From Deltaproteobacteria bacterium (lineage in GTDB: Bacteria; Desulfobacterota; Desulfobacteria; Desulfobacterales; JAABPS01), in the NCBI GenBank assembly GCA_019309685.1, contig JAFDFT010000077.1:1-8237 (forward strand): DNA of 8,237 bases, written 5' to 3'. Position numbers and translations under genes: made by a program. How positions within the stretch are numbered: the stretch's first letter is position 1; every line of letters starts with the position of its first letter. Shown one piece after another: positions 1-5,888 of this stretch. The notes beneath the pieces are model-generated. The model saw only the letters and a program-made list of their open reading frames with translations. It was not told the DNA's origin and searched no databases.

Positions 1-500
1 TAAAATCAAAACAAGTTATCATTGTACTTTCTGTTATTGTTATCGGCATCATCTTATTTTTCTTCTTTTTTCAGAGCGAAGAACGGCAGGTAAGAAAACG
101 ATTTAAAACGTTTGCGCAGACAGCGTCAAAACGTGTAGAAGACAGTCAATTGATTGTGGCTGGAAAAAGCAAAAAGATTTCTAAATACTTCGCTCAATCA
201 TGCCAGATTGAAGCACAAGAATATAATGTGTCTCGAAACTACTCCCAGGCAGATATTCACACAATTGCGTTTCAAGTCCTTACGCGGCATTCAGAATTGA
301 AGGCCACGTTTGTTGATCTTCAAATAGAGATTCCTGAGAAGGGAATTGCTACAGCGATTTCAACTGTAAGAATTCTCGGAAAAGTTAAAAGAGGGGAGGA
401 GTATGTTGAAGAAAACCATGAGATTGAATGTACGTTTAACAAAATTGAAGATGAATGGGTTTTTGTAAACGTTGAGTTGATTGATGTATTAAGGAAATAA
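1..500 (+). CDS. Membrane-anchored hypothetical protein, 5' end missing
   Basis: The reading frame is open from the first complete codon (position 3) to the TAA at 498-500, giving 165 visible residues; the start codon lies just outside the window. Visible residues 5-23 are an uninterrupted hydrophobic run (VIIVLSVIVIGI then LFFFFF) preceded by lysines, which reads as an N-terminal signal anchor or single transmembrane helix. It is followed by a basic, helical stretch (SEERQVRKRFKTFAQ) and about 120 residues of mixed alpha/beta character ending in alternating strands with one late Trp (DEWVFVNVEL). This pattern resembles small NTF2-like domains tethered to the membrane, but no motif confirms it and function is unknown. 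A TTG at 150 is a possible start by rule, but it would discard the anchor, so the longer frame is preferred. The next gene downstream is convergent, so this gene is not part of the catabolic cluster. Confidence 0.8.
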   Translation, partial: KSKQVIIVLSVIVIGIILFFFFFQSEERQVRKRFKTFAQTASKRVEDSQLIVAGKSKKISKYFAQSCQIEAQEYNVSRNYSQADIHTIAFQVLTRHSELKATFVDLQIEIPEKGIATAISTVRILGKVKRGEEYVEENHEIECTFNKIEDEWVFVNVELIDVLRK

Positions 501-569
501 AAAGCTGGAAAGATAGAGATAAAGTTAAATATGCTTTTACTGATAGCTACGGGTGTGGAATATCAAGCG

Positions 570-724
570 TGATGGCTTCGTAAAAAGTTCAATATCTGCT
601 TTGCGCTGCGTCCTTAGCCAATTGCGACGTGCACTAAGCACGCCTCATTTCTTGGGATTTGCGACGCCTTGATCTTGAAAATTTTATTTTGCCATCTCAG
701 TTACGACTTTTTACGAGAATGTCA
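570..724. repeat. Palindromic intergenic repeat element A (MITE/REP-like)
   Basis: An imperfect palindromic unit fills most of the gap between two convergent genes. The ends are inverted copies: TCGTAAAAAGT at 578-588 pairs with ACTTTTTACGA at 706-716, with TGA (570-572) and TCA (722-724) at the outer edges. Near the centre is a hairpin with stem CGTGC (628-632) / GCACG (638-642) and loop ACTAA. Short extra complementarity lies outside this hairpin (CCA at 618-620 with TGG at 652-654). No open frame of substance is inside it. Because it can fold on either strand between gene ends at 500 and 768, it may also act as a bidirectional terminator, although there is no clean U-tract. It shares its layout with the element at 1540-1724. 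Confidence 0.75.
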
Positions 725-767
725 AGAGTCGTTTTTATGTGTTTTATATAAGTGAAGAGAGACAGGT

Positions 768-1469
768 TTAAGAAGACCGGATTCTTGTTAGAACTTCAGC
801 AAAACTGTCTTTACTCCCGGCTGCCCGGATCGCTCTTATGGTTTCTGTTATACCGTTCGGGGAAAAACCTGCTAAACGGTCGGCTATTTCCCGTGCTTTT
901 TCAACCACCAGCTCATCTGAAACCGCAGCGTAGGCAATTCCTTTATTAACTAGTTCTACACCGGTTTGCCGCTCTCCGCCCAATACAAGATCCAGGGCAC
1001 GTCCAGTTCCCCATTTTAACAGCAGCCAGGCAATGTTTAGCGGGGCGAGTATTCCCTTTTCTACCTCGGAAACATGAAGGACTGCATTTTCCCCAACAAT
1101 TAAAAAATCACAGGCAAGCGCCAATGCCGCGCCTGCTGCTATTGCATATTTTTCCAAAGCGCCGATAATTGGCTTGTCGCTATTGTATAATGCTTCATGA
1201 AATGACTGCCAGTTTTGCGGGAACTCAGATACCCATTCCGGTTTTTGATCACCAAAAAATGAAGGCAAATCCAGGCCAGCACAAAAGACACCCCCAGCTC
1301 CCCTGATAATAATTACACGGCACTCAGGATTATCCAGCAGCACTTGAAGTTTATCTTTCAACTGACAGACCAGGGGGCCGGTTAAGGCGTTTTTTTTATC
1401 TGCTCTATTTAGAATAAGTTCCCCTCGATAACCATACTGTTTTACTTTTACCAGTGATTCTTCTGACAT
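768..1469 (-). CDS. Enoyl-CoA hydratase/isomerase (crotonase) family protein, probable enoyl-CoA isomerase type
   Basis: This 233-residue cytoplasmic protein has the crotonase fold signatures: NRADKKNALT at 21-30, the first oxyanion-hole segment FCAGLDL at 62-68, and the second segment AAGAALALACD at 111-121. In enoyl-CoA hydratase two glutamates act on the substrate. Here the first (rat Glu144) aligns with Ala115, while the second (Glu164) is kept as Glu135 in HVSEVEKGI. One glutamate at this position is the pattern of delta3,delta2-enoyl-CoA isomerases, so isomerisation of an enoyl-CoA fits better than hydration; thioester hydrolysis or another crotonase reaction remains possible. The protein is shorter than the usual ~255-260 residues and lacks the common C-terminal EKRxPxF segment. 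Start ATG (complement of 1467-1469) has an AGGAA ribosome site a few bases upstream. It lies 257 bp downstream of the cyclase gene on the same strand and may be co-transcribed through the repeat between them. Confidence 0.88.
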   Translation of the reverse strand: MSEESLVKVKQYGYRGELILNRADKKNALTGPLVCQLKDKLQVLLDNPECRVIIIRGAGGVFCAGLDLPSFFGDQKPEWVSEFPQNWQSFHEALYNSDKPIIGALEKYAIAAGAALALACDFLIVGENAVLHVSEVEKGILAPLNIAWLLLKWGTGRALDLVLGGERQTGVELVNKGIAYAAVSDELVVEKAREIADRLAGFSPNGITETIRAIRAAGSKDSFAEVLTRIRSS

Positions 1470-1539
1470 AATGTTCCTGTTCTTGTTATTCAGTGTTTAT
1501 TTCTTCATTGACTTCAAAAGATAAGGCACTAAATGCTTT

Positions 1540-1724
1540 CCCAATACAGAAATGAGCAATTTTTCGTAAGGTCAAGAAAATCTAGGAATTGCACGGAGGT
1601 GTACTTAGGTACACCGCACAAACAATTCCGCAGATTTATCCGCCTCCGGCGGGTTGACGCAGCTTGTCTCGCCGTAGCCTTGGCGATGGCGGAAGATTGC
1701 GAAAAAGGACTATTTATGGATGGG
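1540..1724. repeat. Palindromic intergenic repeat element B, related to element A
   Basis: A 185 bp imperfect palindrome lies between two minus-strand genes and ends 2 bp from the stop codon of the cyclase gene. The outer ends CCCA (1540-1543) and TGGG (1721-1724) are inverted, and the run TTTTTCG near the left end is mirrored by CGAAAAA near the right end. Inside, AAATCT (1578-1583) pairs with AGATTT (1632-1637), GGAATTG (1585-1591) pairs with CAATTCC (1623-1629), and the apex is a perfect 7 bp stem GGTGTAC (1598-1604) / GTACACC (1609-1615) with loop TTAG. Like element A it has TCGTAA near the left end, AATTGC just before the apex, and CTTAG (CTAAG in A) at the loop. The right arm is split by a separate REP-like unit at 1638-1697. 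A spurious open frame at 1533-1730 is produced by this element. Confidence 0.75.
1638..1697. repeat. REP-like GC-rich unit nested in element B
   Basis: This ~60 bp stretch is clearly more GC-rich than its surroundings and interrupts the right arm of element B between the AGATTT arm and the GCGAAAAA end. Its ends are inverted (TCCGCC at 1639-1644 and GGCGGA at 1688-1693). It contains two small hairpins of its own: CCGCC (1640-1644) / GGCGG (1648-1652), and TCGCC (1669-1673) / GGCGA (1682-1686). The composition and paired hairpins are those of repetitive extragenic palindromes. I recall similar 'cgccgtagccttggcgatggcgga' type units from many environmental genomes, but that is memory, not a search. 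Confidence 0.6.
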
Positions 1725-1726
1725 AA

Positions 1727-2467
1727 TTAATCAGGTATAATCGCAACAACTCTAGCCGGTGCGCCGCTGCCGCCTTTTATTTTTAAAGGAAAACAAGCTA
1801 TTTTAAAACCATAGGCTGGAAGCGGATCCAGATTCACCAGACGTTCAATTTGCGAATACTGAATATCGCATTGATGCGCCTGCCAGAAAATTCCGGTTTC
1901 CTGTTTTTTATTCGCAACTTCGGCCTGCAGATTTAAAGGCGAATCCCATCCCCAAGCATCGATTCCCATAACCCGTATCCCTTTTTCATATAACCAGCAT
2001 GTTGCCTGACCCGTTACCCCGCACCCTTTTTTCATATAATCGGCATGGCCGTAAAATTTATCCTTTCCGTTTTTAATTAGGACAATATCTAAAGGTTTCA
2101 ATTCATACTTAATACGCTGAAGCTCTTTTTCAATGTCGTCAACGGTTACAGCATCGCCATCTTTTTTATGCATCATATCTAAAACAACACCATCATTGAA
2201 AAACCATTCCAAAGGCAATTCATCTATGGTTAATGCTCGTTCCCCTTTGATCTTGCTGTTATAATGCCAGGGCGCATCAAGATGTGTACAGCTGTGGGTG
2301 CTGAATCGTGTGAACTCTTCAACAGCCCAGCCTTCTCCATCTTTTAACAGATTCGAAGGCACCCTCAGCCAGGCGTTGATCTGTTCCGCACCTTTTGTGT
2401 GATCACTATAGGAAATATCAGTTTCCGCATTGGGTTCGATTGTCGTTGAAAGGTCAATGATGGGCAT
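1727..2467 (-). CDS. Cyclase-family metal-dependent hydrolase (kynurenine formamidase-like)
   Basis: This 246-residue protein belongs to the cyclase family (PF04199), which includes KynB-type kynurenine formamidase and isatin hydrolase; members hydrolyse amide or lactam bonds using divalent metal. The metal-binding signature HxxTHxDxPxH appears as His58, Thr61-His62, Asp64 and His68 (HSCTHLDAPWH). The later catalytic pair is visible as His198 in FWQAHQCD and Glu208 in SQIERLVNL, matching the His and Glu of KynB. It then has the usual LPAYGF and PLKIKGGSGAPARV end. Length is somewhat above KynB (~210) and typical for the wider family. Start ATG (complement of 2465-2467) is preceded by GAGGAAAGG. 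It is divergent from the OYE gene, so the two may share regulation. The context favours a catabolic hydrolase rather than tryptophan breakdown, since no kynureninase or tryptophan dioxygenase is present here. The substrate is unknown. Confidence 0.9.
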   Translation of the reverse strand: MPIIDLSTTIEPNAETDISYSDHTKGAEQINAWLRVPSNLLKDGEGWAVEEFTRFSTHSCTHLDAPWHYNSKIKGERALTIDELPLEWFFNDGVVLDMMHKKDGDAVTVDDIEKELQRIKYELKPLDIVLIKNGKDKFYGHADYMKKGCGVTGQATCWLYEKGIRVMGIDAWGWDSPLNLQAEVANKKQETGIFWQAHQCDIQYSQIERLVNLDPLPAYGFKIACFPLKIKGGSGAPARVVAIIPD

Positions 2468-2524
2468 AAGCCTTTCCTCAATGAGTGTTAAGGGTAAACG
2501 ATAATGAACACTTAAGATGGTATT

Positions 2525-2553
2525 GTCTTAGCAGGAGTCATATGGCAAGTCAA
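2525..2553 (-). promoter_or_regulatory. Weak sigma70-like promoter candidate for the cyclase gene
   Basis: On the minus strand TTGACT (complement of 2548-2553) is followed after 17 bp by TAAGAC (complement of 2525-2530). The -35 is close to consensus but the -10 is poor (3 of 6). The position, about 55 bp upstream of the start codon, is reasonable. Confidence 0.3.
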
Positions 2554-2557
2554 CGCT

Positions 2558-2570
2558 GATAAAGGTTATC
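2558..2570. promoter_or_regulatory. Palindrome GATAA-agg-TTATC, possible operator
   Basis: A 13 bp perfect inverted repeat (arms of 5, spacer of 3) sits immediately upstream of the candidate -35 of the cyclase promoter. The size and place suit a dimeric repressor or activator site, but no regulator gene is in the window. Confidence 0.35.
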
Positions 2571-2639
2571 TTAACAAAATTTCCAGCTCCCAAAACGAGA
2601 AAAAATCTATGCATACATCCATATCTTTAAAGCGAATTA

Positions 2640-2668
2640 TTGACTTCAGCAGTGAACGACGATAAGTT
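2640..2668 (+). promoter_or_regulatory. Weak sigma70-like promoter candidate for the OYE gene
   Basis: TTGACT (2640-2645) is followed after 17 bp by TAAGTT (2663-2668). The -10 is poor, and an ACGATAA word (2659-2665) overlaps it. It would give a leader of about 85 nt before the ATG at 2759. Confidence 0.3.
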
Positions 2669-2722
2669 GGATAAAAGGTGTCTATTTTATTTTCTTAAAA
2701 TTTCCTTATAAATATTTCAGCT

Positions 2723-2735
2723 GTTTATCATAAAC
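2723..2735. promoter_or_regulatory. Palindrome GTTTAT-c-ATAAAC upstream of the OYE gene, possible operator
   Basis: A perfect 6 bp inverted repeat around one central base ends 23 bp before the OYE start codon and just upstream of the ribosome site GGAGG (2748-2752). It carries the same TTATC core word as the palindrome at 2558-2570. It could be an operator or a short hairpin in the mRNA leader. Confidence 0.35.
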
Positions 2736-2758
2736 CAATTTTTTTATGGAGGTACACT

Positions 2759-3910
2759 ATGGCGAATACACCGATTCTCTTCTCTTCAATAAAGATTAAG
2801 AACCTTTCTCTAAAAAACAGAATCACAATGGCGCCAACTTATGTTGGTTATGCAAATCCAGATGGAACGGTAAGCGAGTTGGCCCTTGACCATTATAAAG
2901 AGATGGCCTCTTCAGGGGCTGCCATGATTGTGGTGGAAGGCGCATCAATAAATCCGGCTGGGTCGGGTTCTCCATTTGCCATCCGGGTTGATGATGACCA
3001 ATGTGTAGATGGTCTTTCTAAACTGGCCAAAGTTATTAAAGACCAGGGAGCCATTGCCGTTCAGCAAATTAATCATGCTGGCAAGTACGCCTTTTCTGCT
3101 GAACCACTGGGACCCACCGGTGGTTCTGAAGGATCGCCTCCAAAGGAGATGTCTTTAGATGATATTGAACAAACTGTTGAAGCTTTTGCCTCCGCTGCAT
3201 CAAGAGTCAAGGCTGCTGGATTTGACGGCGTTGAAATTCATGGGGGAACAGGCTACTTGATCGATCAGTTTATTTCACCGCATACGAATAAAAGAACCGA
3301 TGATTATGGCGGGTCTTTTGAAAACAGGTTGAGATTTCCGTTACGAGTTTTCGAAGCGGTTCAGAGCGCAGTGGGAAAGGATTTTCCCATAGGACACCGC
3401 TTCATGGCCTATGAAGCCATACCCGGCGGACTTGAACTGAAAGAGTCCTCCATATGGGCAACTGAACTCGAAAAACGTGGCGTGGCATATCTTTCAGTGA
3501 TGTTTGGCACGTATGAATCCATGATGCTCCCCGAATATTCTGAGGCAGATAAGACGGAAGGATTTATGGCATCTTACGCGGGGGAGATCAAAAAAGCGGT
3601 TTCAGACACTCCTGTTATTACAGCAGGCCGTATCCAGTCACCGGAGACGGCTGAAAAAATACTTGACGCTGGTACGGCTGACCTTATCGGATTGGCGCGT
3701 GTATTGTTTGCCGATCCCTTGTGGCCCCAAAAGGCTGCAGGCCAGATATCTGAACCCGTCAAGCGTTGCGAACCAGCCTGCATGCTTTGTATGAAACGGA
3801 TCATGTCCGGTAAGCCCGCTTTCTGTTCCCAGTGGGACAAGGCACGAAGAGAGGCGTTTTTAGTCCGGGTGGGCGAAAAACCGGAAGAAGTCGATCAGGC
3901 AGCAGGGTAA
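2759..3910 (+). CDS. OYE-family NADH:flavin oxidoreductase, single-domain, with 4Fe-4S motif
   Basis: This 383-residue FMN TIM-barrel enzyme belongs to the Old Yellow Enzyme / 2,4-dienoyl-CoA reductase family, which reduces C=C bonds conjugated to a carbonyl. Family segments in order are KNRITMAPTYVGY (19-31), QINHAG (103-108), GFDGVEIHGGTGYLIDQF (154-171), YGGSFENRLRF (183-193), and the FMN phosphate-binding TAGRIQ and IGLARVLFADP (288-320). The substrate-binding pair, usually HxxH or HxxN, is His161 and Thr164, while the proton-donor Tyr is kept as Tyr166. Near the C-terminus Cys337, Cys341, Cys344 and Cys356 form C-x3-C-x2-C-x11-C, close to the C-x2-C-x3-C-x11-C cluster of dienoyl-CoA reductases. 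The protein then ends, so the FAD/NAD(P) domain of the ~670-residue members is absent, and electrons may arrive through the cluster from a partner. Start ATG has GGAGG 6 bp upstream. It is the first gene of a same-strand series. Confidence 0.92.
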   Translation: MANTPILFSSIKIKNLSLKNRITMAPTYVGYANPDGTVSELALDHYKEMASSGAAMIVVEGASINPAGSGSPFAIRVDDDQCVDGLSKLAKVIKDQGAIAVQQINHAGKYAFSAEPLGPTGGSEGSPPKEMSLDDIEQTVEAFASAASRVKAAGFDGVEIHGGTGYLIDQFISPHTNKRTDDYGGSFENRLRFPLRVFEAVQSAVGKDFPIGHRFMAYEAIPGGLELKESSIWATELEKRGVAYLSVMFGTYESMMLPEYSEADKTEGFMASYAGEIKKAVSDTPVITAGRIQSPETAEKILDAGTADLIGLARVLFADPLWPQKAAGQISEPVKRCEPACMLCMKRIMSGKPAFCSQWDKARREAFLVRVGEKPEEVDQAAG

Positions 3911-4016
3911 AAGATCGATACTCGAAGCTTTACTATTGCGAATGGGACATACTGTGATAGGCATATTGTCTTTGAATGCTAAAAAACAATTTATTTAGAT
4001 AATAAGGGGAAGGAAT

Positions 4017-5675
4017 ATGTCAACTATATTAATAAAAAATGGACGTATTGTTGATGGAACTGGCGGTGAAATCTATAATGGACATGTATATATTTCAGAA
4101 GACAGAATCGATGATGTGGCCCCATTGGATTCTGATAACGGAAGAGACCTCCTGAGAAAAGAGGCCGATACAGTTATCGATGCACAGGGACTGGCCGTAT
4201 CTCCAGGGTTTATAGATTGTCACAGCCACTTTGATTTTGTATTGCCTTTGCCTGATCATCATGAGTTTCTTTTCCCCATGATTGAGCAAGGAGTCACTAC
4301 TGTTGTAACTGGTAATTGCGGATTTTCCCCTGCGCCGGTCAACGATGAAAGCAGGGAGTTAACTCGAATCAGCTCGGAATTTGTACAGGAAAAGCCGCTT
4401 TCCTTTGAATGGAGCGGAATGGGTGAGTTTATTGATTATTTAAATTCAACGGGCGGGCTTATGTTTAACAATGTCCAATTGGCGGGTCACGGTCCATTGC
4501 ATTTAATGGCCGTTAAGGACAATGTGAAACAACCGGATGCCGGACAAATGGCTCAAATGGCTGCCAAGGCTCATGAGGCTCTTGATGAAGGTGCTTTCGG
4601 CCTCTCTTTGGGATTGATGTATCCTCCGGGTATATTTTCAAATAAAGAAGATTTAACTGAAATAGCCAAGGTTGCGGCCGACAGGGGCAGGATCTTGGCC
4701 GTTCACACCAAAGCGTTATCAAAGTATTCAATGGCCTATCCCATTATTCCTGTTTTCGGCAAACCGCATAACTTAAAAGCCCTGGGTGAAATATTAGATA
4801 TAGGATTAAAAACCGGTGTCAAACTGCAAATATCTCACTTTATCTTTGTAGGGAAAAAGAGTTGGCCAACCGTTCATAAAGCGGTACGCATGGTTGAGAA
4901 TGCAAGAGATAAAGGTCTTGACGTCATATGGGATATCTATCCTCACTTTTGCGGAAACAGCTATCTTTCCGTTTTCATTGCTGAATGGTTTCTAGAAAAC
5001 TTAGCCGAAAATCTGGAAAATACCAAAGCAATTAAAAAGTTAAAATTCGAGACTAAGATGGCCGCCCGTCTTCTTGGATTTAAATTGTCTGATATCCAGA
5101 TTATGGAGGCAAATTATCCTGCCGGCAAAAAATATAATGGAATGAATTTAGAGGACATCGGAGAGCAAGAAGGGATCGATCCTTTGGATGCACTATTAAA
5201 AATCGTTAAAGAAAGCGACGGCAAAGCATTACAGCTTACTCACGGTTACAGCGGAGATGATGAGAATGAGTGGGTGCTTGAAAAGTTAATGAAAAATGAT
5301 CTGTGCCTGTTTGAAACAGATACGCTTCTTAAAGCTGGCGGCTTCCCTAATCCTGCTTCATATGGCGCTTTTCCAAGAATTCTTGGGAGATTTGTCAGAG
5401 AGAAAAAAACCTTGAGCCTGAGTGACGCTATAAACAAGATGACGGGAAAATCCGCGCGCTGGGTTGGGATAAAAGACAGAGGGGAAATTAAGCCCGATAA
5501 TTTTGCTGATATCACTGTATTTAATCCCGATACCATAGCCGACAATACGACCCTTACTGATACCGCGAAGCGCCCAACCGGTATTGAATATGTTTTTTTG
5601 AATGGCGAACTTGTTGTTAAAAATGAAAAATATATCAAAAATAAAAAGCCGGGTATTGCCTTGAAGTATGAATAA
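4017..5675 (+). CDS. N-acyl-D-amino-acid deacylase-like amidohydrolase
   Basis: This 552-residue cytoplasmic zinc amidohydrolase is of the D-aminoacylase type, which removes acyl groups from N-acyl-D-amino acids and related amides. The N-terminal beta sandwich (LIKNGRIVDGTG, 4-16) leads to the metal site HSH at 69-71 in GFIDCHSHFD. Cys101 in GNCGFSPAP matches the zinc cysteine of D-aminoacylase (Cys96). His230 (AVHTK) and His274 (QISHF) are the next metal ligands, and Asp435 (FETDTLLKAG) corresponds to the catalytic aspartate. The end is typical: FPRILGRFVREKKTLSLSDAINKMT, then RGEIKPDNFADITVFNP and VFLNGELVV. It is longer than the usual ~480-500 residues, with extra sequence between His230 and His274 and mainly between His274 and Asp435. 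Start ATG follows GGGGAAGGA. It lies 106 bp after the OYE gene on the same strand, probably in one transcript. Dihydropyrimidinase-like activity is less likely because the cysteine signature is present. Confidence 0.9.
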   Translation: MSTILIKNGRIVDGTGGEIYNGHVYISEDRIDDVAPLDSDNGRDLLRKEADTVIDAQGLAVSPGFIDCHSHFDFVLPLPDHHEFLFPMIEQGVTTVVTGNCGFSPAPVNDESRELTRISSEFVQEKPLSFEWSGMGEFIDYLNSTGGLMFNNVQLAGHGPLHLMAVKDNVKQPDAGQMAQMAAKAHEALDEGAFGLSLGLMYPPGIFSNKEDLTEIAKVAADRGRILAVHTKALSKYSMAYPIIPVFGKPHNLKALGEILDIGLKTGVKLQISHFIFVGKKSWPTVHKAVRMVENARDKGLDVIWDIYPHFCGNSYLSVFIAEWFLENLAENLENTKAIKKLKFETKMAARLLGFKLSDIQIMEANYPAGKKYNGMNLEDIGEQEGIDPLDALLKIVKESDGKALQLTHGYSGDDENEWVLEKLMKNDLCLFETDTLLKAGGFPNPASYGAFPRILGRFVREKKTLSLSDAINKMTGKSARWVGIKDRGEIKPDNFADITVFNPDTIADNTTLTDTAKRPTGIEYVFLNGELVVKNEKYIKNKKPGIALKYE

Positions 5676-5725
5676 CTTTTCAATACACTTAAAAATTTAT
5701 TATCCAAAACTCCATAATCCAGGTT

Positions 5726-5761
5726 ACGATAAATCACCCGTATGACTTAAGGACGATAAAT
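5726..5761 (+). repeat. Direct repeat ACGATAAAT, two copies 27 bp apart
   Basis: ACGATAAAT occurs at 5726-5734 and again at 5753-5761 in the 180-213 bp gap before the 4Fe-4S gene. The shorter word ACGATAA also occurs twice in the divergent region (2498-2504, 2659-2665), and I did not see it inside the genes. It could be a regulator half-site repeated upstream of several units of the cluster, or chance in AT-rich spacer DNA. No clear promoter or terminator is seen in this gap; a weak hairpin GGTTT (5802-5806) / AAACC (5813-5817) lacks a U-tract. Confidence 0.35.
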
Positions 5762-5877
5762 TACATAGTGCGGCTACACGTATTCCCAATTTTCTTTTGA
5801 AGGTTTAATCAAAAACCGGGGGCGATGTAAAACCGCCTATTAGATAGAAGGATGGATGAAAAAAAATAGCAGAGAAC

Positions 5878-5883
5878 GGGAGA
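5878..5883 (+). promoter_or_regulatory. Ribosome binding site GGGAGA that decides the start of the 4Fe-4S gene
   Basis: GGGAGA lies 5 bp before ATG 5889. The upstream in-frame ATG at 5856 has AGAAGG (5846-5851) only 4 bp away and would add a lysine/arginine/glutamate-rich tail (MKKNSREREKI). Homologues I remember begin near the MSDKIYRQL equivalent, which favours 5889. Confidence 0.5.
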
Positions 5884-5888
5884 AAATT

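Larger units (their letters stand above)
2468..2758. other. Divergent intergenic control region
   Basis: No coding frame is convincing in these 291 bp between the cyclase and OYE start codons. The stretch holds two weak promoter candidates facing outward, the palindromes at 2558-2570 and 2723-2735, two ACGATAA words (2498-2504 and 2659-2665), and an inverted pair AGTGTT (2484-2489) / AACACT (2507-2512) just upstream of the cyclase ribosome site. The 3' half is very AT-rich. It must contain the transcription starts for at least the OYE gene and probably for both directions. Confidence 0.6.

Noticed and set aside
150..152. TTG as start of the first gene
   Set aside because: The same frame continues upstream to the window edge and encodes a clear membrane anchor there, so the true start is outside the window.
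500..538. AAAAGC / GCTTTT pair after the first gene as a terminator
   Set aside because: Only 6 bp of mostly A-T pairing with a 27-base loop, and no following U-tract.
752..949. Plus-strand open frame of 65 codons
   Set aside because: It is antisense to the 3' end of the crotonase gene, which has clear family motifs.
1533..1730. Plus-strand open frame of 65 codons
   Set aside because: It lies almost entirely within palindromic element B and the nested REP-like unit; the composition follows the repeat and no ribosome site is present.
2541..2560. Sigma54-like site (TGG and GC elements)
   Set aside because: The spacing between the GG and GC pairs is 9 rather than 10 bases and the TTGC element is absent.
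3574..3840. Minus-strand open frame of 88 codons
   Set aside because: It is antisense to the FMN-binding and cluster-binding end of the OYE gene; no family features.
5246..5737. Minus-strand open frame of 163 codons with hydrophobic stretches
   Set aside because: It overlaps the conserved C-terminal part of the D-aminoacylase-like gene on the other strand; no recognisable domain.
5802..5836. Leader hairpin or riboswitch before the 4Fe-4S gene
   Set aside because: Only a 5 bp stem and short AAAACCG repeats are seen; no match to a riboswitch core I can recognise.
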